A stretch of DNA of 64,000 nt from contig CANRNP010000001.1 of assembly GCA_947632015.1 (NCBI GenBank), positions 1 to 64,000 on the forward strand. Reading direction: 5' to 3'. The stretch is from an uncultured Clostridia bacterium. Lineage in GTDB: Bacteria > Bacillota > Clostridia > Christensenellales > Borkfalkiaceae. Below, piece after piece: positions 34,172-42,974 of the stretch. The position numbers were made by a program, and so were the translations under genes. The notes under the pieces were generated by a model, which made no database searches, was not told where the DNA came from, and saw only the letters and a list, made by a program, of their open reading frames with translations. Each line of letters begins with the position of its first letter. The first letter of the stretch is position 1.

Positions 34172-34668
34172 ATCCGTTTTAACCCCAACTTTTGCATGAC
34201 GTATTCCTCTTTTTCGCGCATGATCGCCTTTTCTTCCTCCGTTTCGTGATCGTAACCCAAACAGTGGAGCGCGCCGTGCACGGCGAGATAGAAGATCTCC
34301 CGCTCATAGGAATGCCCGTACTCCTCTGCCTGTTCCTCCGCCCGCTCTTTGCAGATGACGACGCTCCCCAAATAGAGGCGCGCCCGCCTAAGCCCCCTTT
34401 TAGGTTCCACACAGTCGGCATGTTCGGCGGAGCGGATGGATTTTCCCGCTTCAAAATTGTCGGCGGGAAAACTCAATACGTCCGTCACCCGGTCGACGTT
34501 CCGCTTTTCGCGGTTGAGCGAACGGATGGTTTCGCCGTCCGTGAAAAGAAGCTCCAAAAAGAGCGGCAGATCGCTCTCCGCGAGCCCTTCGAGCGCCTTG
34601 CAAAACCGCTTCCGCTCCCTTCGTCCGAGCTGTTCGCATTCCAAACAGAATTTACTTGCCGCTTTCAT
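34168..34668 (-). CDS. ybeY: Endoribonuclease YbeY
   Basis: 166 residues from ATG 34668 (MKAASKF). The track start three codons earlier overlaps its own AAGGA, which is correctly spaced for the second ATG. The zinc-binding, catalytic motif HGALHCLGYDH is intact, preceded by TDVLSFP. YbeY is a single-strand-specific endoribonuclease in 16S rRNA 3' maturation and ribosome quality control. It overlaps the end of pgpH by 17 nt and era by 4 nt. Confidence 0.94.
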   Translation of the reverse strand: MKAASKFCLECEQLGRRERKRFCKALEGLAESDLPLFLELLFTDGETIRSLNREKRNVDRVTDVLSFPADNFEAGKSIRSAEHADCVEPKRGLRRARLYLGSVVICKERAEEQAEEYGHSYEREIFYLAVHGALHCLGYDHETEEEKAIMREKEEYVMQKLGLKRI

Positions 34669-36202
34669 CGGATTCATCCTTGACGACCCGCCGCTCGCGG
34701 TTGAAACGGATGGCGGGATATTTGACCCTGTGGTGGTGCACGCCTGAGAGCGCCTCGACGATCGTCTCCTTGATGGTGGTGAGCTCGCGCATCGTGATGT
34801 CGCAATCGCCGAACTGGTCGAGGTCCATCCGTTCCTCGATGACCGAACGCACCATGCGCTCCACGTTTTCGGGCGTGCGGTCTTTGAGGGTGCGCGCCGC
34901 CGCTTCCGAAGCGTCGGCGATCATGATGATCGCGGCGGTCTTGCTCCGCGGCGTGGGTCCGAGATAGGAATAATCCTCGATATTCGCGTCCCCGCCCGAA
35001 AGACGCATCGCTTTATCGTAAAAATATTTGATGGGCAGGGTGCCGTGGTGCTCCCGCGCGACGTCGGCGATCTCTTTGGGAAGGCGCGCCGCCATCAAGA
35101 GTTCGTAGCCGTCCGTCGCGTGCGAACGGATAATGTCCGCCGAAAGTTCGGGCGTGAGCTCGTCGTGGATGTTGTAATCGGTCTGGTTCTCGGTAAAACA
35201 ATCGGGCTGTTTGAGCTTGCCGACGTCGTGGTAATATGCCGCGGCGCGGGCGAGCTCGGCGTTCTCGCCGATGGCGATGGCGCACGATTCGGCAAGCTGT
35301 GCCACGATGAGCGAATGGTTGAAGGTACCGCCCGCCTCCGTTCTGAGCCGTTTGATGAGGGGGACGTTCGCGCTCGTGAGCTCCCTGAGGCGGAATACCG
35401 TAAGACGGTTGAAGGTGAATTCCAGCACGGGAAGGAAGCAGAGGGTGAGCGCGGAGGAGAGGAAACAGCCCAAAATGCCGTACCCCGCCGAGGCGATGTA
35501 GGCGATCCAGTTCGCCTGCTTGCCGATGTTGAACGCGGGAAGTTCCAGTAAGAGAATCACGATCACGGTGGGAATGGACACGAACGTGCCCAAAATGAGC
35601 ATCCCGCCCCGCGTTTTCACGTTCGCCGCCGTGAGCACGGCAAAGGTCCCGCAGACAAAGCCGAGCATGAGGGAAAAGTAAACTTCCGCCTGAATGCCGC
35701 TGTCGGGCATTCCGGGAAGAGCGGCGATCCCCGACCCCGACGAGGCGAAATTATCGGTATAAGTATCGATGACGAAAATGAGCAGCGAAAAGACAAAGTT
35801 GAGCAAGATCGCCTGCCTGCGGTTGAACAGAAACAGGCTGAGCAGGGCAAGAAGCGCCATGGGACGGGCAAATACGCTCACGAATCTGCCCATGAGATAG
35901 CAGATGAGCACGGAGAGCATCATGATGGAAAAGATGAGCACGGCGTTCTTTGCCTGCGACAAAAATTCCTTGTCCTCGAAATAGTAATAGTAGAAAACGA
36001 TATAAAAAAGCAACAGCACGCAAACGCACAGGGAGAGGAAGCGGGAAAAATCTTCGGTAAAATAATTTTGCCAGCCCTGCGGATTGTTGATGATGATCAT
36101 GAGAAGGACAAAGAGAATGAACACAAAATAGCAGAGCGCAAACACGAGCGCGCTGCGGAAAAGGTTCACGCCCTTGACCGGTTTTACGGCTTCCGATTTC
36201 AT
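34652..36202 (-). CDS. pgpH: HD-domain cyclic-di-AMP phosphodiesterase-like membrane protein (PgpH-type, shortened)
   Basis: Start set at ATG 36202 behind AAAGGAG; 516 residues. About eight TM helices (residues 15-280) precede a cytoplasmic HD domain: TFNHSLIVAQLAES, AYYHDVGKLKQPDCFTENQ, IRSHATDG, VAREHHGTLPIKYFYDKA. This is the PgpH arrangement (YqfF in Bacillus), which hydrolyses c-di-AMP. The extracellular 7TMR-HDED domain that gives PgpH about 700 residues is missing. It overlaps phoH by 4 nt and ybeY by 17 nt. The substrate assignment rests on the family and on gene order. Confidence 0.88.
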   Translation of the reverse strand: MKSEAVKPVKGVNLFRSALVFALCYFVFILFVLLMIIINNPQGWQNYFTEDFSRFLSLCVCVLLLFYIVFYYYYFEDKEFLSQAKNAVLIFSIMMLSVLICYLMGRFVSVFARPMALLALLSLFLFNRRQAILLNFVFSLLIFVIDTYTDNFASSGSGIAALPGMPDSGIQAEVYFSLMLGFVCGTFAVLTAANVKTRGGMLILGTFVSIPTVIVILLLELPAFNIGKQANWIAYIASAGYGILGCFLSSALTLCFLPVLEFTFNRLTVFRLRELTSANVPLIKRLRTEAGGTFNHSLIVAQLAESCAIAIGENAELARAAAYYHDVGKLKQPDCFTENQTDYNIHDELTPELSADIIRSHATDGYELLMAARLPKEIADVAREHHGTLPIKYFYDKAMRLSGGDANIEDYSYLGPTPRSKTAAIIMIADASEAAARTLKDRTPENVERMVRSVIEERMDLDQFGDCDITMRELTTIKETIVEALSGVHHHRVKYPAIRFNRERRVVKDESDESGK

Positions 36203-37170
36203 CTTTTTTCTCCTTTGCTCTTTTTCATTGCGTCTTTCTCGTAGGCGCGCACGATCCGCATGACGAGCGGATGGCGCACGACGTCTTTTTCGGTGAGCGT
36301 GCACACGGAAATGCCCTCGACGTCCTTTAAGATCGAGACCGCCTGCCTGAGCCCGCTCGTCTTTCCTTCGGGAAGATCCGTCTGGGTAAGATCGCCCGTG
36401 ACGACCATTTTGCTCCCCTCGCCGAGACGGGTGAGGAACATTTTCATCTGCTCCCGCGTACAGTTCTGCGCCTCGTCCAAAATGACGAATGCGTTCGACA
36501 GCGTTCTTCCGCGCATATACGCGAGCGGCGCCACCTCGATGGCTCCTTTTTCGAGCAATTTCGCATACGTCTCCAACCCGAACATCTCCTGCAAGGCGTC
36601 GTACAGAGGGCGGAGGTAGGGATCCACTTTCGTTTGCAGATCGCCCGGCAGAAATCCGAGCTTTTCTCCCGCTTCCACCGCGGGACGGGTCAAAATGATC
36701 TTCTCCGTCTCCTTGTTTTTATAGGCGCTCACCGCGAGACACACGGCGAGATAGGTCTTTCCCGTGCCCGCAGGTCCCACCCCGAAGGTGACGGTATTCT
36801 TTTTAATGGCGGTAACGTACTCCTTCTGCCCCACCGTTTTGCACTTGACGGGCTTGCCGCGGCAGGTGACGGCGACGACGTCCTTCATCATGCCGAGAAG
36901 ATCCGCCGTCTTGCCCTCCTTCGCGAGTTCCACGCAATAAAGGAGGTTTCCCTTTTCGATATTTTCGCCCGCCTCGACGACTTTCAGCAAGCTCTTTACC
37001 GTCTCCGCCCCCGCCGAAGCGTTTTCCCCCTCGAAGAGGATGCGCGTTCCCTCCACATGGGCAACGAGCCCCAGCTCGCGCGCGATGAGCGAGAGATTTT
37101 CGTCGAATACCCCAAGTACTTTTGCGAGCTTGTCTACATCGCCCGTTTCTACCGTAACCGAATTTGCCAA
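36199..37170 (-). CDS. phoH: PhoH family P-loop ATPase
   Basis: 323 residues. An N-terminal KH-like segment precedes the PhoH core with Walker A GPAGTGKTYLA, ILTRPAVEAGEKLGFLPGDL, PLAYMRGRTL and Walker B VILDEAQNCT. PhoH/YbeZ proteins are ATPases, probably RNA helicase-like, that partner with YbeY. It lies between yqfD and pgpH with a 12-nt gap upstream and a 4-nt overlap downstream. Confidence 0.95.
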   Translation of the reverse strand: MANSVTVETGDVDKLAKVLGVFDENLSLIARELGLVAHVEGTRILFEGENASAGAETVKSLLKVVEAGENIEKGNLLYCVELAKEGKTADLLGMMKDVVAVTCRGKPVKCKTVGQKEYVTAIKKNTVTFGVGPAGTGKTYLAVCLAVSAYKNKETEKIILTRPAVEAGEKLGFLPGDLQTKVDPYLRPLYDALQEMFGLETYAKLLEKGAIEVAPLAYMRGRTLSNAFVILDEAQNCTREQMKMFLTRLGEGSKMVVTGDLTQTDLPEGKTSGLRQAVSILKDVEGISVCTLTEKDVVRHPLVMRIVRAYEKDAMKKSKGEKR

Positions 37171-37182
37171 AACAACTCCTTT

Positions 37183-38100
37183 TCAAAGATTGATCGCCGC
37201 AGACGCCGACGCCCTGCCCGTGAGCAGAAATCCTCCCTCGGCGGGCTCCGCGTGCAGCAGAGATATTTCACCGAAGTCGAGCAGCGCCTGCGCGCGCGCT
37301 TCCTCCTCCGAGCCCGCATAAAAAGCGGTGACGGGGTAGGAAATTTTCACCCGCGCAATGATGAGAACGCCCGTCCGCTCCTCGCCGTAACAGGCGAACG
37401 GCTCTACGACGGTTTGCCCCTTTTCCACTTCGTCTCCCACCTGCACGCAGGGCGTGCCGCGCAGAACGACGAGCTCCTCTACCCTTCCCCCGGCGGGGGA
37501 AAGAAGAGGCTCGGCGGAAAGGCGCTCCGCTTCGTCGCTCACCCGCACTTCCACGGTGAGCACGCCGCCCGAACACTTCATTTCGCAGAAAGTGACGCGG
37601 GGCAGGGAGAGGATTTTGGCGGTGAACGGATGAAAATTTTCGGGCGGAGCCGAAAAGGGAACTATCCCCGCGGCTTCGAGCGTTTCCAACACTTCCCGCT
37701 CGTAGTATGCCCCGCTCCCCACCACTTCGATGCGGAGGACGCGGCTCTGCGCCGCGGCGACGAGGAGCACAAACAGCGCCGCGCCGATGAGCAGTCCGAT
37801 CCGCGCAAGACATTTTTTGTAGAGCAAAGCAAGTCCGCGTTCGCGTACTTCGGCAATATTATAGCACGAACCGCGCAAAATTGCAAAAACTTTTTCACAG
37901 TCTTTGCGGGCAACTTGAACGGAGATTGAATTTTTTCCCGTCTTTCGCACCGAATACACTTCGATCCCGCCGCGGACGAGCTTATCCGCCACGCGGTGGC
38001 TCGACAGGGAGACGACCTCGATCTCCGCCCTGCCCGCTCTCAGCCGCGCGGACCCCTTTGACGGCTTATTTGCTTTTTTTCCGTGCGCTCCGTCTTTCAT
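37183..38100 (-). CDS. yqfD: YqfD family membrane protein (sporulation-associated)
   Basis: 305 residues. The N-terminal part (VSLSSHRVADKLVRGGIEVYSVRK) and a TM helix near residues 98-118 (IGLLIGAALFVLLVAAA) are followed by an extracytoplasmic region with VEVVGSGAYY-like and LSLPRVTFCEMKCSGG segments and a hammerhead-like turn (GTPCVQVGDEVEKGQTVVEP). It matches YqfD, controlled by sigma-E in Bacillus and conserved next to yqfC and phoH. The presence of yqfC/yqfD is compatible with a spore-forming ancestry but does not prove sporulation. Confidence 0.9.
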   Translation of the reverse strand: MKDGAHGKKANKPSKGSARLRAGRAEIEVVSLSSHRVADKLVRGGIEVYSVRKTGKNSISVQVARKDCEKVFAILRGSCYNIAEVRERGLALLYKKCLARIGLLIGAALFVLLVAAAQSRVLRIEVVGSGAYYEREVLETLEAAGIVPFSAPPENFHPFTAKILSLPRVTFCEMKCSGGVLTVEVRVSDEAERLSAEPLLSPAGGRVEELVVLRGTPCVQVGDEVEKGQTVVEPFACYGEERTGVLIIARVKISYPVTAFYAGSEEEARAQALLDFGEISLLHAEPAEGGFLLTGRASASAAINL

Positions 38101-38357
38101 ATCCGCTCCACCTTGTCGATCTTGCCCCGCACCGCGGCGTCTCCCCCGCCGTATTTGCCGAGGGAGAGCCCCTTCCCCTCCACGCGGACGCCGCTCTTGC
38201 CGCCGCGGAAAACGATGAGCTCCTCCGTGAACGTTTCGAGCCTCTTCACGTTCTGGAAATACCCGCCCTGCCCGTCTATCACGGTATATCGGATCTCGGT
38301 GCCGAGCTCGGCGCCGAGGGCATTTACGATCTCCGCAAAAAATCTCATATTCCCCAT
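38097..38357 (-). CDS. yqfC: YabP/YqfC family protein
   Basis: 86 residues from ATG 38357 (MGNMRFF) or 83 from ATG 38348; neither has a well-spaced ribosome site, and the track start at 38453 lies upstream of a terminator and is not credible. The C-terminal TFTEELIVFRGGKSGVRVEG segment is the YabP/YqfC signature. It overlaps yqfD by 4 nt. CATAAAAT immediately upstream could be a -10 of the sigma-E type, which would leave an almost leaderless message; this is speculative. Confidence 0.82.
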   Translation of the reverse strand: MGNMRFFAEIVNALGAELGTEIRYTVIDGQGGYFQNVKRLETFTEELIVFRGGKSGVRVEGKGLSLGKYGGGDAAVRGKIDKVERI

Positions 38358-38389
38358 TTTATGCGCGCGGGAAGCGGAAAATACGGCAT

Positions 38390-38434
38390 AAAAAAACCGC
38401 CGCGGGCGGGGCGCTGATTGCGCCCCGCCCGCGG
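38390..38434 (-). terminator. Terminator of the XRE regulator gene
   Basis: On the minus strand a perfect 15-bp stem (ccgcgggcggggcgc and complement, 5-nt loop) is followed by GCGG and seven T. It isolates the regulator from yqfC. Confidence 0.9.
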
Positions 38435-38452
38435 CTTCTCCGTTTTCGGTCA

Positions 38453-38767
38453 TTATAACATGGACTTCATGAAAGTAAGCATATTTCTCTGCTGTTCGGG
38501 GTTTAGCCGGTTCCAGACTTCCATCAGTTCGCGGTGCTCCGAAATATCATCCTCATCCATTAAAAAATTTATGAGATTTATACCCAATGCAGAACATAAA
38601 GCGTCCAGAATCAAAAGAGTCGGTGAAGATTCTCTTTCTCGCCAATGATATAGCGCCATAGCGGATATTCCCGCTTCCTGTGCAAGCCGATTGATCGACC
38701 ACCCCTTTTCTTTCCGCAACGCATCTATCTTGGCATAGAGAGCCTTACTGTCATAAATATCAATCAT
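38453..38767 (-). CDS. XRE-family helix-turn-helix transcriptional regulator
   Basis: 104 residues. The N-terminal HTH spans about residues 12-66 (KGWSINRLAQEAGISAMALY, HWRERESSPTLLILDALCSA). The rest is an acidic helical tail (NRLNPEQQRNMLTFMKSML). It is transcribed divergently from the small gene at 38953, with a palindrome over that gene's -35 that could be its operator. The stretch is visibly AT-richer than its surroundings. Confidence 0.9.
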   Translation of the reverse strand: MIDIYDSKALYAKIDALRKEKGWSINRLAQEAGISAMALYHWRERESSPTLLILDALCSALGINLINFLMDEDDISEHRELMEVWNRLNPEQQRNMLTFMKSML

Positions 38768-38791
38768 AAACCACCCGTTTATTTAGATTAT

Positions 38792-38822
38792 ATAGACAGC
38801 TGGTGCATTTTTCCAACCTATC
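38792..38822 (-). promoter_or_regulatory. Promoter of the XRE regulator gene
   Basis: On the minus strand: TTGGAA, 18 bp, TATAAT. The start codon is about 20 bp further, behind GGGTGG. Confidence 0.6.
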
Positions 38823-38834
38823 GGAAAATAATTT

Positions 38835-38850
38835 TCAACCCAATGGTTGA
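38835..38850. promoter_or_regulatory. Palindromic operator candidate
   Basis: TCAACC-CAAT-GGTTGA is a perfect 6-bp inverted repeat with a 4-bp spacer. It overlaps the -35 of the divergent small gene (TTGATT at 38847-38852). It is a natural candidate site for the adjacent XRE regulator. Confidence 0.6.
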
Positions 38851-38875
38851 TTTATCTTAAAATTTTAGTTATACT
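38847..38875 (+). promoter_or_regulatory. Promoter of the 112-residue hypothetical gene
   Basis: TTGATT, 17 bp, TATACT. Confidence 0.75.
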
Positions 38876-38952
38876 TGTATGGGACAAAGCAAGCTGACAT
38901 TTGTTGAAGAACAAAAAAAGCGGCTTCCGTTTGAAAGGATAGGAGAAGGCAA

Positions 38953-39291
38953 ATGACGAAAAAACTCTCAAAAGAAGAGCTCACGGCGTTGCAAAACATG
39001 GTTGCTCTATTTCGCGCCATAGATGTCAGTTCGATTTTGAATGCCTACGCGATTGAAAACGTCGTTTTCGGCGACCTGAAACCGAAAGAGAAAGTCCCGT
39101 TCGAGAAGTTTATCAAGGACTTGGAATTAACGGCTTGGCAACCTTACTCCGTTCGGGACTGTATTGCAGGCATAGCCATTGATTTTCGGCTTGCCGTCCT
39201 TTCCGCGATCCATTTTATGAACGCGGAACACACCCAGCTCTTTGAGCTCAAAGCGCGGAAATGGGCAAGTTCGCGCGGTTTTTTGACGTGA
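38953..39291 (+). CDS. Hypothetical protein divergent from the XRE regulator
   Basis: 112 residues, mostly helical, with no signal peptide or TM helix and no motif I recognise (SKEELTALQNMVALFRAIDV at the N-terminus, WQPYSVRDCIAGIAIDFRLA in the middle). The ribosome site is GGAGAAGG. Its promoter overlaps the palindrome described above, so it is probably repressed by its neighbour. A toxin-antitoxin-like pair is possible but there is no family match to support it. Confidence 0.7.
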   Translation: MTKKLSKEELTALQNMVALFRAIDVSSILNAYAIENVVFGDLKPKEKVPFEKFIKDLELTAWQPYSVRDCIAGIAIDFRLAVLSAIHFMNAEHTQLFELKARKWASSRGFLT

Positions 39292-39332
39292 GCGCCGACT
39301 TTTTGCTCGGATGAAAGGAAGAATATTGAGAA

Positions 39333-39373
39333 GCCGCCGCGGGGCGCTCCCAAAGGATGCGCCCCGCGGCGGC
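39333..39373. repeat. GC-rich inverted repeat
   Basis: A perfect 15-bp stem (gccgccgcggggcgc and complement) with an 11-nt loop lies between the hypothetical gene and gap. It is not followed by a T run on either strand. Confidence 0.8.
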
Positions 39374-39401
39374 AAAAGGGCAAAAAAACGACCCAAAGCG
39401 C

Positions 39402-39432
39402 AAAAAAGCGCTTCCTCCGCGGAAGCGCTTTT
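39402..39432 (-). terminator. Terminator of gap
   Basis: On the minus strand: AAGCGCTTCC, GCGGA loop, GGAAGCGCTT, then TTTT. The A/T flanks make it usable in both directions. Confidence 0.85.
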
Positions 39433-39446
39433 CGTTTGCCTTGAAA

Positions 39447-40469
39447 TTACAGTTCGGCGAAGTACTTGATCGTACGCACCATCTGCGAAGTGTAGGAATT
39501 CTCGTTGTCGTACCAAGCGACGACCTGTACCTGATAGGTCTCATCGTCGATCTTCGTGACCATCGTCTGGGTGGCGTCGAAGATGGAGCCGTGAGTCTCG
39601 CCGATAATGTCGGAGGAAACGAGTTGCTCCTCGGTGTAGCCGAAGGACGCCGAAGCAGCCGCCTTCATTGCCGCGTTGATGCTCGCGGGCGTGATGTCCT
39701 TCCCCTTAACGACCGCCACCAAGATCGTGGTGGAGCCGGTGGGAACGGGCACGCGCTGTGCGGAGCCGATGAGTTTGCCGTTGAGTTCGGGAATGACAAG
39801 CCCGATCGCCTTTGCCGCGCCCGTGGAGTTGGGAACGATGTTCACTGCGGCGGCGCGCGCTCTTCTGAGGTCGCCCTTTCTGTGAGGTCCGTCGAGCACC
39901 ATCTGGTCGCCCGTGAAGGCATGGACCGTCGTCATGATGCCGCTGACGATGGGATATGCGTTATTGAGCGCATACGCCATAGGCGCGAGGCAGTTGGTCG
40001 TGCAGGACGCCGCGGAGATGATCGTGTCCGTTGCCTTCAACGTCTTTTCGTTGACGCCATAGACGATCGTAGGAAGATCTTTGCCCGCGGGTGCGGAGAT
40101 GATGACTTTCTTCGCGCCGGCGTCGATATGCGCCTGGCTCTTTTCTTTGGAGCAATAGAAGCCCGTGCATTCGAGCACGACGTCTACCCCGATCTGCCCC
40201 CACGGCAGGTTCGCCGCGTCTTTTTCCTTGTAGATCGTAATGGTCTTGCCGCAGACGGTGATGGTGCCCGCTTCGTCGTCCGCCGTGACGGTGTCCGCAT
40301 GCTCGTATCTGCCCTGCGCAGAATCGTATTTCAAAAGATGCGCGAGCATTGTGGGGCTGGTAAGGTCGTTGATCGCGACGATCTCGTAACCTTGTGCGCC
40401 GAACATCTGGCGGAACGCGAGACGACCGATACGACCGAATCCGTTGATTGCAACTCTTACATTTGCCAT
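39447..40469 (-). CDS. gap: Glyceraldehyde-3-phosphate dehydrogenase, type I
   Basis: 340 residues. NAD-binding GFGRIGRL at the N-terminus, catalytic [34 protein letters not shown], and the C-terminal WYDNENSY. It oxidises glyceraldehyde-3-phosphate with phosphate to 1,3-bisphosphoglycerate in glycolysis. It is a single-gene unit with a strong promoter, a GGAGG site and a terminator. With fba, the second lower-glycolysis gene in this window. Confidence 0.98.
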   Translation of the reverse strand: MANVRVAINGFGRIGRLAFRQMFGAQGYEIVAINDLTSPTMLAHLLKYDSAQGRYEHADTVTADDEAGTITVCGKTITIYKEKDAANLPWGQIGVDVVLECTGFYCSKEKSQAHIDAGAKKVIISAPAGKDLPTIVYGVNEKTLKATDTIISAASCTTNCLAPMAYALNNAYPIVSGIMTTVHAFTGDQMVLDGPHRKGDLRRARAAAVNIVPNSTGAAKAIGLVIPELNGKLIGSAQRVPVPTGSTTILVAVVKGKDITPASINAAMKAAASASFGYTEEQLVSSDIIGETHGSIFDATQTMVTKIDDETYQVQVVAWYDNENSYTSQMVRTIKYFAEL

Positions 40470-40524
40470 GATAAAAAATCCTCCGATTTAGCGTCTTTTT
40501 CCGAGGCGCTTTTTTTACGGTGAT

Positions 40525-40553
40525 ATTCTAACACAAATTTTTTCGGTAGTCAA
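40525..40553 (-). promoter_or_regulatory. Sigma-A promoter of gap
   Basis: On the minus strand: TTGACT, 17 bp, TAGAAT, with a TG upstream of the -10. The leader is about 50 nt. Confidence 0.85.
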
Positions 40554-40683
40554 TATTCTTTTGGTATTTTTTTCTTTTTTTGTAAGAGTTGCAACGGCGG
40601 TACGGACAAAATCCCGCCGAAATGTACAAAAATCGACGGACTTGCCCCCGCCCTCCCGCATAGGATAGCGGCGGAGGTGCACA

Positions 40684-41313
40684 ATGGAACTTTCCGAGTT
40701 GCCCGCAAAACCCGTTGTCTCCCCGTCGGGAGAACGGTTCGGGTACATAAAAGAGGTGTACGTTTGCAAAAATCTTGTCGAAATTGCGTCCGTCGTCTGT
40801 TTCGACGAGGAAGAGGAAGAATTTGTTCTCCCCGCCCGCGCGCTCATCGCGGTGGGAGACGCCGCCGTGGTATCCGCCGCCCGCGTAAAAACGCCGAAGG
40901 GGATCCCCTGCCCCGTGGGAAAGGCGGTATTCGACGGCGCGGGGACGTTTTTGGGGCATTGCAGCGGGCTTGAAACGGAGAGCGGCGTCCTTTCCGTGGG
41001 GATCGGCGAAGAGAAAAAGCATTTCCCCGCCGAACGGGCGCGCGTTGCGGACGTTGCGATCGTCCCCGCGGGGAAGGATGAAAAGGGCAGACCCGCCAAA
41101 AACGGGGGACGTGTGCGCAAAACGCAACGGGCGGCGAAGGAAAACGCCGCCGAAGAGCGCCCGGACGAGATGTTCGGACTGCTCGGAAAACAGCTGAAAA
41201 AGACGGTGGAGGGCGTTGCGGAGCAGGGGGAAACGGTAACCGCCGCGACTTTGAAGCGGGCGAGAGAAAACAACAAACTGCTCGAACTCACCGCCAACAC
41301 GCTGACGGAGTAA
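40684..41313 (+). CDS. PRC-barrel domain protein (two barrels)
   Basis: 209 residues. Two PRC-barrel-like units are visible: residues about 10-65 (VSPSGERFGYIKEVYVCKNL, then FVLPARALIAVGDAAVV) and about 72-125 (GKAVFDGAGTFLGHCSGLET, then KKHFPAERARVADVAIV). A basic linker and a helical tail (MFGLLGKQLKKTVEGVAEQG) follow. PRC barrels are protein- or RNA-interaction modules (RimM, YlmC). It is monocistronic, with GGAGG upstream. The function is not known. Confidence 0.75.
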   Translation: MELSELPAKPVVSPSGERFGYIKEVYVCKNLVEIASVVCFDEEEEEFVLPARALIAVGDAAVVSAARVKTPKGIPCPVGKAVFDGAGTFLGHCSGLETESGVLSVGIGEEKKHFPAERARVADVAIVPAGKDEKGRPAKNGGRVRKTQRAAKENAAEERPDEMFGLLGKQLKKTVEGVAEQGETVTAATLKRARENNKLLELTANTLTE

Positions 41314-41316
41314 AAG

Positions 41317-41360
41317 GGCGCCCCGCCGTTTCCCGCTTTGCGGGGAAACGGCGGGGCGCC
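41317..41360. terminator. Shared hairpin between the PRC-barrel gene and pyrE
   Basis: An 18-bp perfect stem (ggcgccccgccgtttccc and complement) with an 8-nt loop. On the minus strand it is followed by CTTTTA, so it most likely ends the pyr operon; on the plus strand the T run is poor. Confidence 0.7.
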
Positions 41361-41377
41361 TCTCCTCGTGCCCGATA

Positions 41378-42037
41378 CTATTCTTTCGCGCCGTATTGCC
41401 CGCGGTATTCCTTCATGGCGGAAAGATACTCCCTGCCGCCGATGACCCCCTCTTCGATCGCCTCGATGATGTCCGTTACCGTGACGATGGAATAGACGGG
41501 GATGCCGTACGTTTCGAAAACTTCCGCCGCGGCGGACTTTTCGCCCGTGCCCTTCTCCTGCCGGTCGACCGAGATGAGCATTGCGGCAACGCGGACGTTT
41601 GCCTCCTGTTTGAGCTTGGGAAGAATTTCGCGGAGCGCCTTGCCCGACGTCATGACGTCCTCGACAAGGCAAACGCTGTCGCCGTCGCGGAGGGTCTGCC
41701 CCACGAACATGCCGCCTTCGCCGTGATCTTTTACCTCTTTGCGGTCGAAGCAAAAGCCAAGGTCCAAGCCGTGGTTTTTTGCAAGGGCGATCGAAACGGA
41801 TACGGCGAGCGGAATGCCCTTGTAGGCGGGACCCACCAGCGTATCCGCGCAGATGTTATGGGAAAGATAGCACTCCGCGTAATATTCGCCGAGGCGAGCG
41901 ATCTGGCTTCCCGTGCGGTATTTTCCCGCATTGATGAAATAGGGCGCCTTCCTTCCGCTCTTTAAGGTGAAATCTCCGAAAAGGAGTACCTCGTTTTCCA
42001 CCATGAATTGTATAAAACGCTGTTTGTAGTTCAACAT
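41378..42037 (-). CDS. pyrE: Orotate phosphoribosyltransferase
   Basis: 219 residues. The PRPP-binding motif is VCLVEDVMTSGKAL; LKSGRKAPYFINAG and VGPAYKGIPLA are typical of PyrE. It converts orotate plus PRPP to orotidine 5'-phosphate. It is the last gene of pyrB-C-F-K-D-E, 28 nt after pyrD, with AAGGGGG upstream of the ATG. Confidence 0.96.
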   Translation of the reverse strand: MLNYKQRFIQFMVENEVLLFGDFTLKSGRKAPYFINAGKYRTGSQIARLGEYYAECYLSHNICADTLVGPAYKGIPLAVSVSIALAKNHGLDLGFCFDRKEVKDHGEGGMFVGQTLRDGDSVCLVEDVMTSGKALREILPKLKQEANVRVAAMLISVDRQEKGTGEKSAAAEVFETYGIPVYSIVTVTDIIEAIEEGVIGGREYLSAMKEYRGQYGAKE

Positions 42038-42065
42038 TAAACCCCCTTGGCGGCGTTAAGCCTTT

Positions 42066-42974
42066 TCAGTTCAGTTTTGCGGCTCCGATCAGATCGGTCA
42101 CCCTTTCCACGCCGTGCGCGGCGCACCACTTTTCGAGCCCCTTGATGATCTTGGGGCAGGCGAGCGCGTCGGTAAAGTTCTGCGTGCCCACCTGCACGGC
42201 GGTAGCGCCAGCCATGATGAATTCCACGGCGTCCTCGGCGCAGGTGATCCCGCCCATCCCGATCACGGGGATGTTCACGGCGTGCGCGGCTTCGTACACC
42301 ATTCTCACGGCGATCGCCTTGATCCCCGCGCCCGAAACGCCCCCCGTGTTGTTGGCGAGGACGGGGCGCCTGCGTTCGATGTCGATCGCCATTCCCGTAA
42401 AGGTATTGACGAGGGAGACGCAATCCGCGCCCCCCCGCTCCGCCGCCCGCGCGTTTGCGGAAATGCTCTCCACGTTGGGCGAAAGTTTTACGATGAGCGG
42501 CGTGGTTTTGAGCGCGGCTTTCGCGATCCGCGTGACGCTCTCCACATTTTCGGGCTTGACGCCGAGCGCCATGCCGCCGCATTTTACGTTGGGGCAGGAG
42601 ATGTTGAGCTCGATCAGATCGACGAGCCCGTCGAGCCGTTCGCAGATCTTCGCGTAATCCCCCTCTTTGCGCCCCGCGACATTTGCGATGACCCGCGTTT
42701 TGGAGCGGAGCCAGCCAAGATCGTGCTCGATGAAGTGCTCCACGCCGGGATTCTGCAACCCCACGGCGTTGAGGATGGTCCCGCGGCTCTCCGCGATGCG
42801 GGGCACGGGATTGCCGATGCGGGGTTCAAGGGTTAAGCCCTTCGTGGCGACGCCGCCGAGCACCGAAATATCGTAAATTTCGTTGAATTCCCGTCCGAAC
42901 CCAAAGGTGCCCGAAGCGGGGATGACGGGGTTTTTCAGCTCTACCCCGCAGAGCGTAACGCGCAGATCGGTCAT
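42066..42974 (-). CDS. pyrD: Dihydroorotate dehydrogenase, type 1B catalytic subunit
   Basis: Start set at ATG 42974, overlapping the pyrK stop as ATGA and behind GGAGGTGACGTT; 302 residues. FMN-binding barrel with NPVIPASGTFGFG, LNAVGLQNPGVE, the ELNISCPNVKCGG motif with the catalytic Cys of class 1B, and VIGMGGITCAEDAVEFIMAG. With PyrK it forms the NAD-linked dehydrogenase that makes orotate. Confidence 0.96.
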   Translation of the reverse strand: MTDLRVTLCGVELKNPVIPASGTFGFGREFNEIYDISVLGGVATKGLTLEPRIGNPVPRIAESRGTILNAVGLQNPGVEHFIEHDLGWLRSKTRVIANVAGRKEGDYAKICERLDGLVDLIELNISCPNVKCGGMALGVKPENVESVTRIAKAALKTTPLIVKLSPNVESISANARAAERGGADCVSLVNTFTGMAIDIERRRPVLANNTGGVSGAGIKAIAVRMVYEAAHAVNIPVIGMGGITCAEDAVEFIMAGATAVQVGTQNFTDALACPKIIKGLEKWCAAHGVERVTDLIGAAKLN

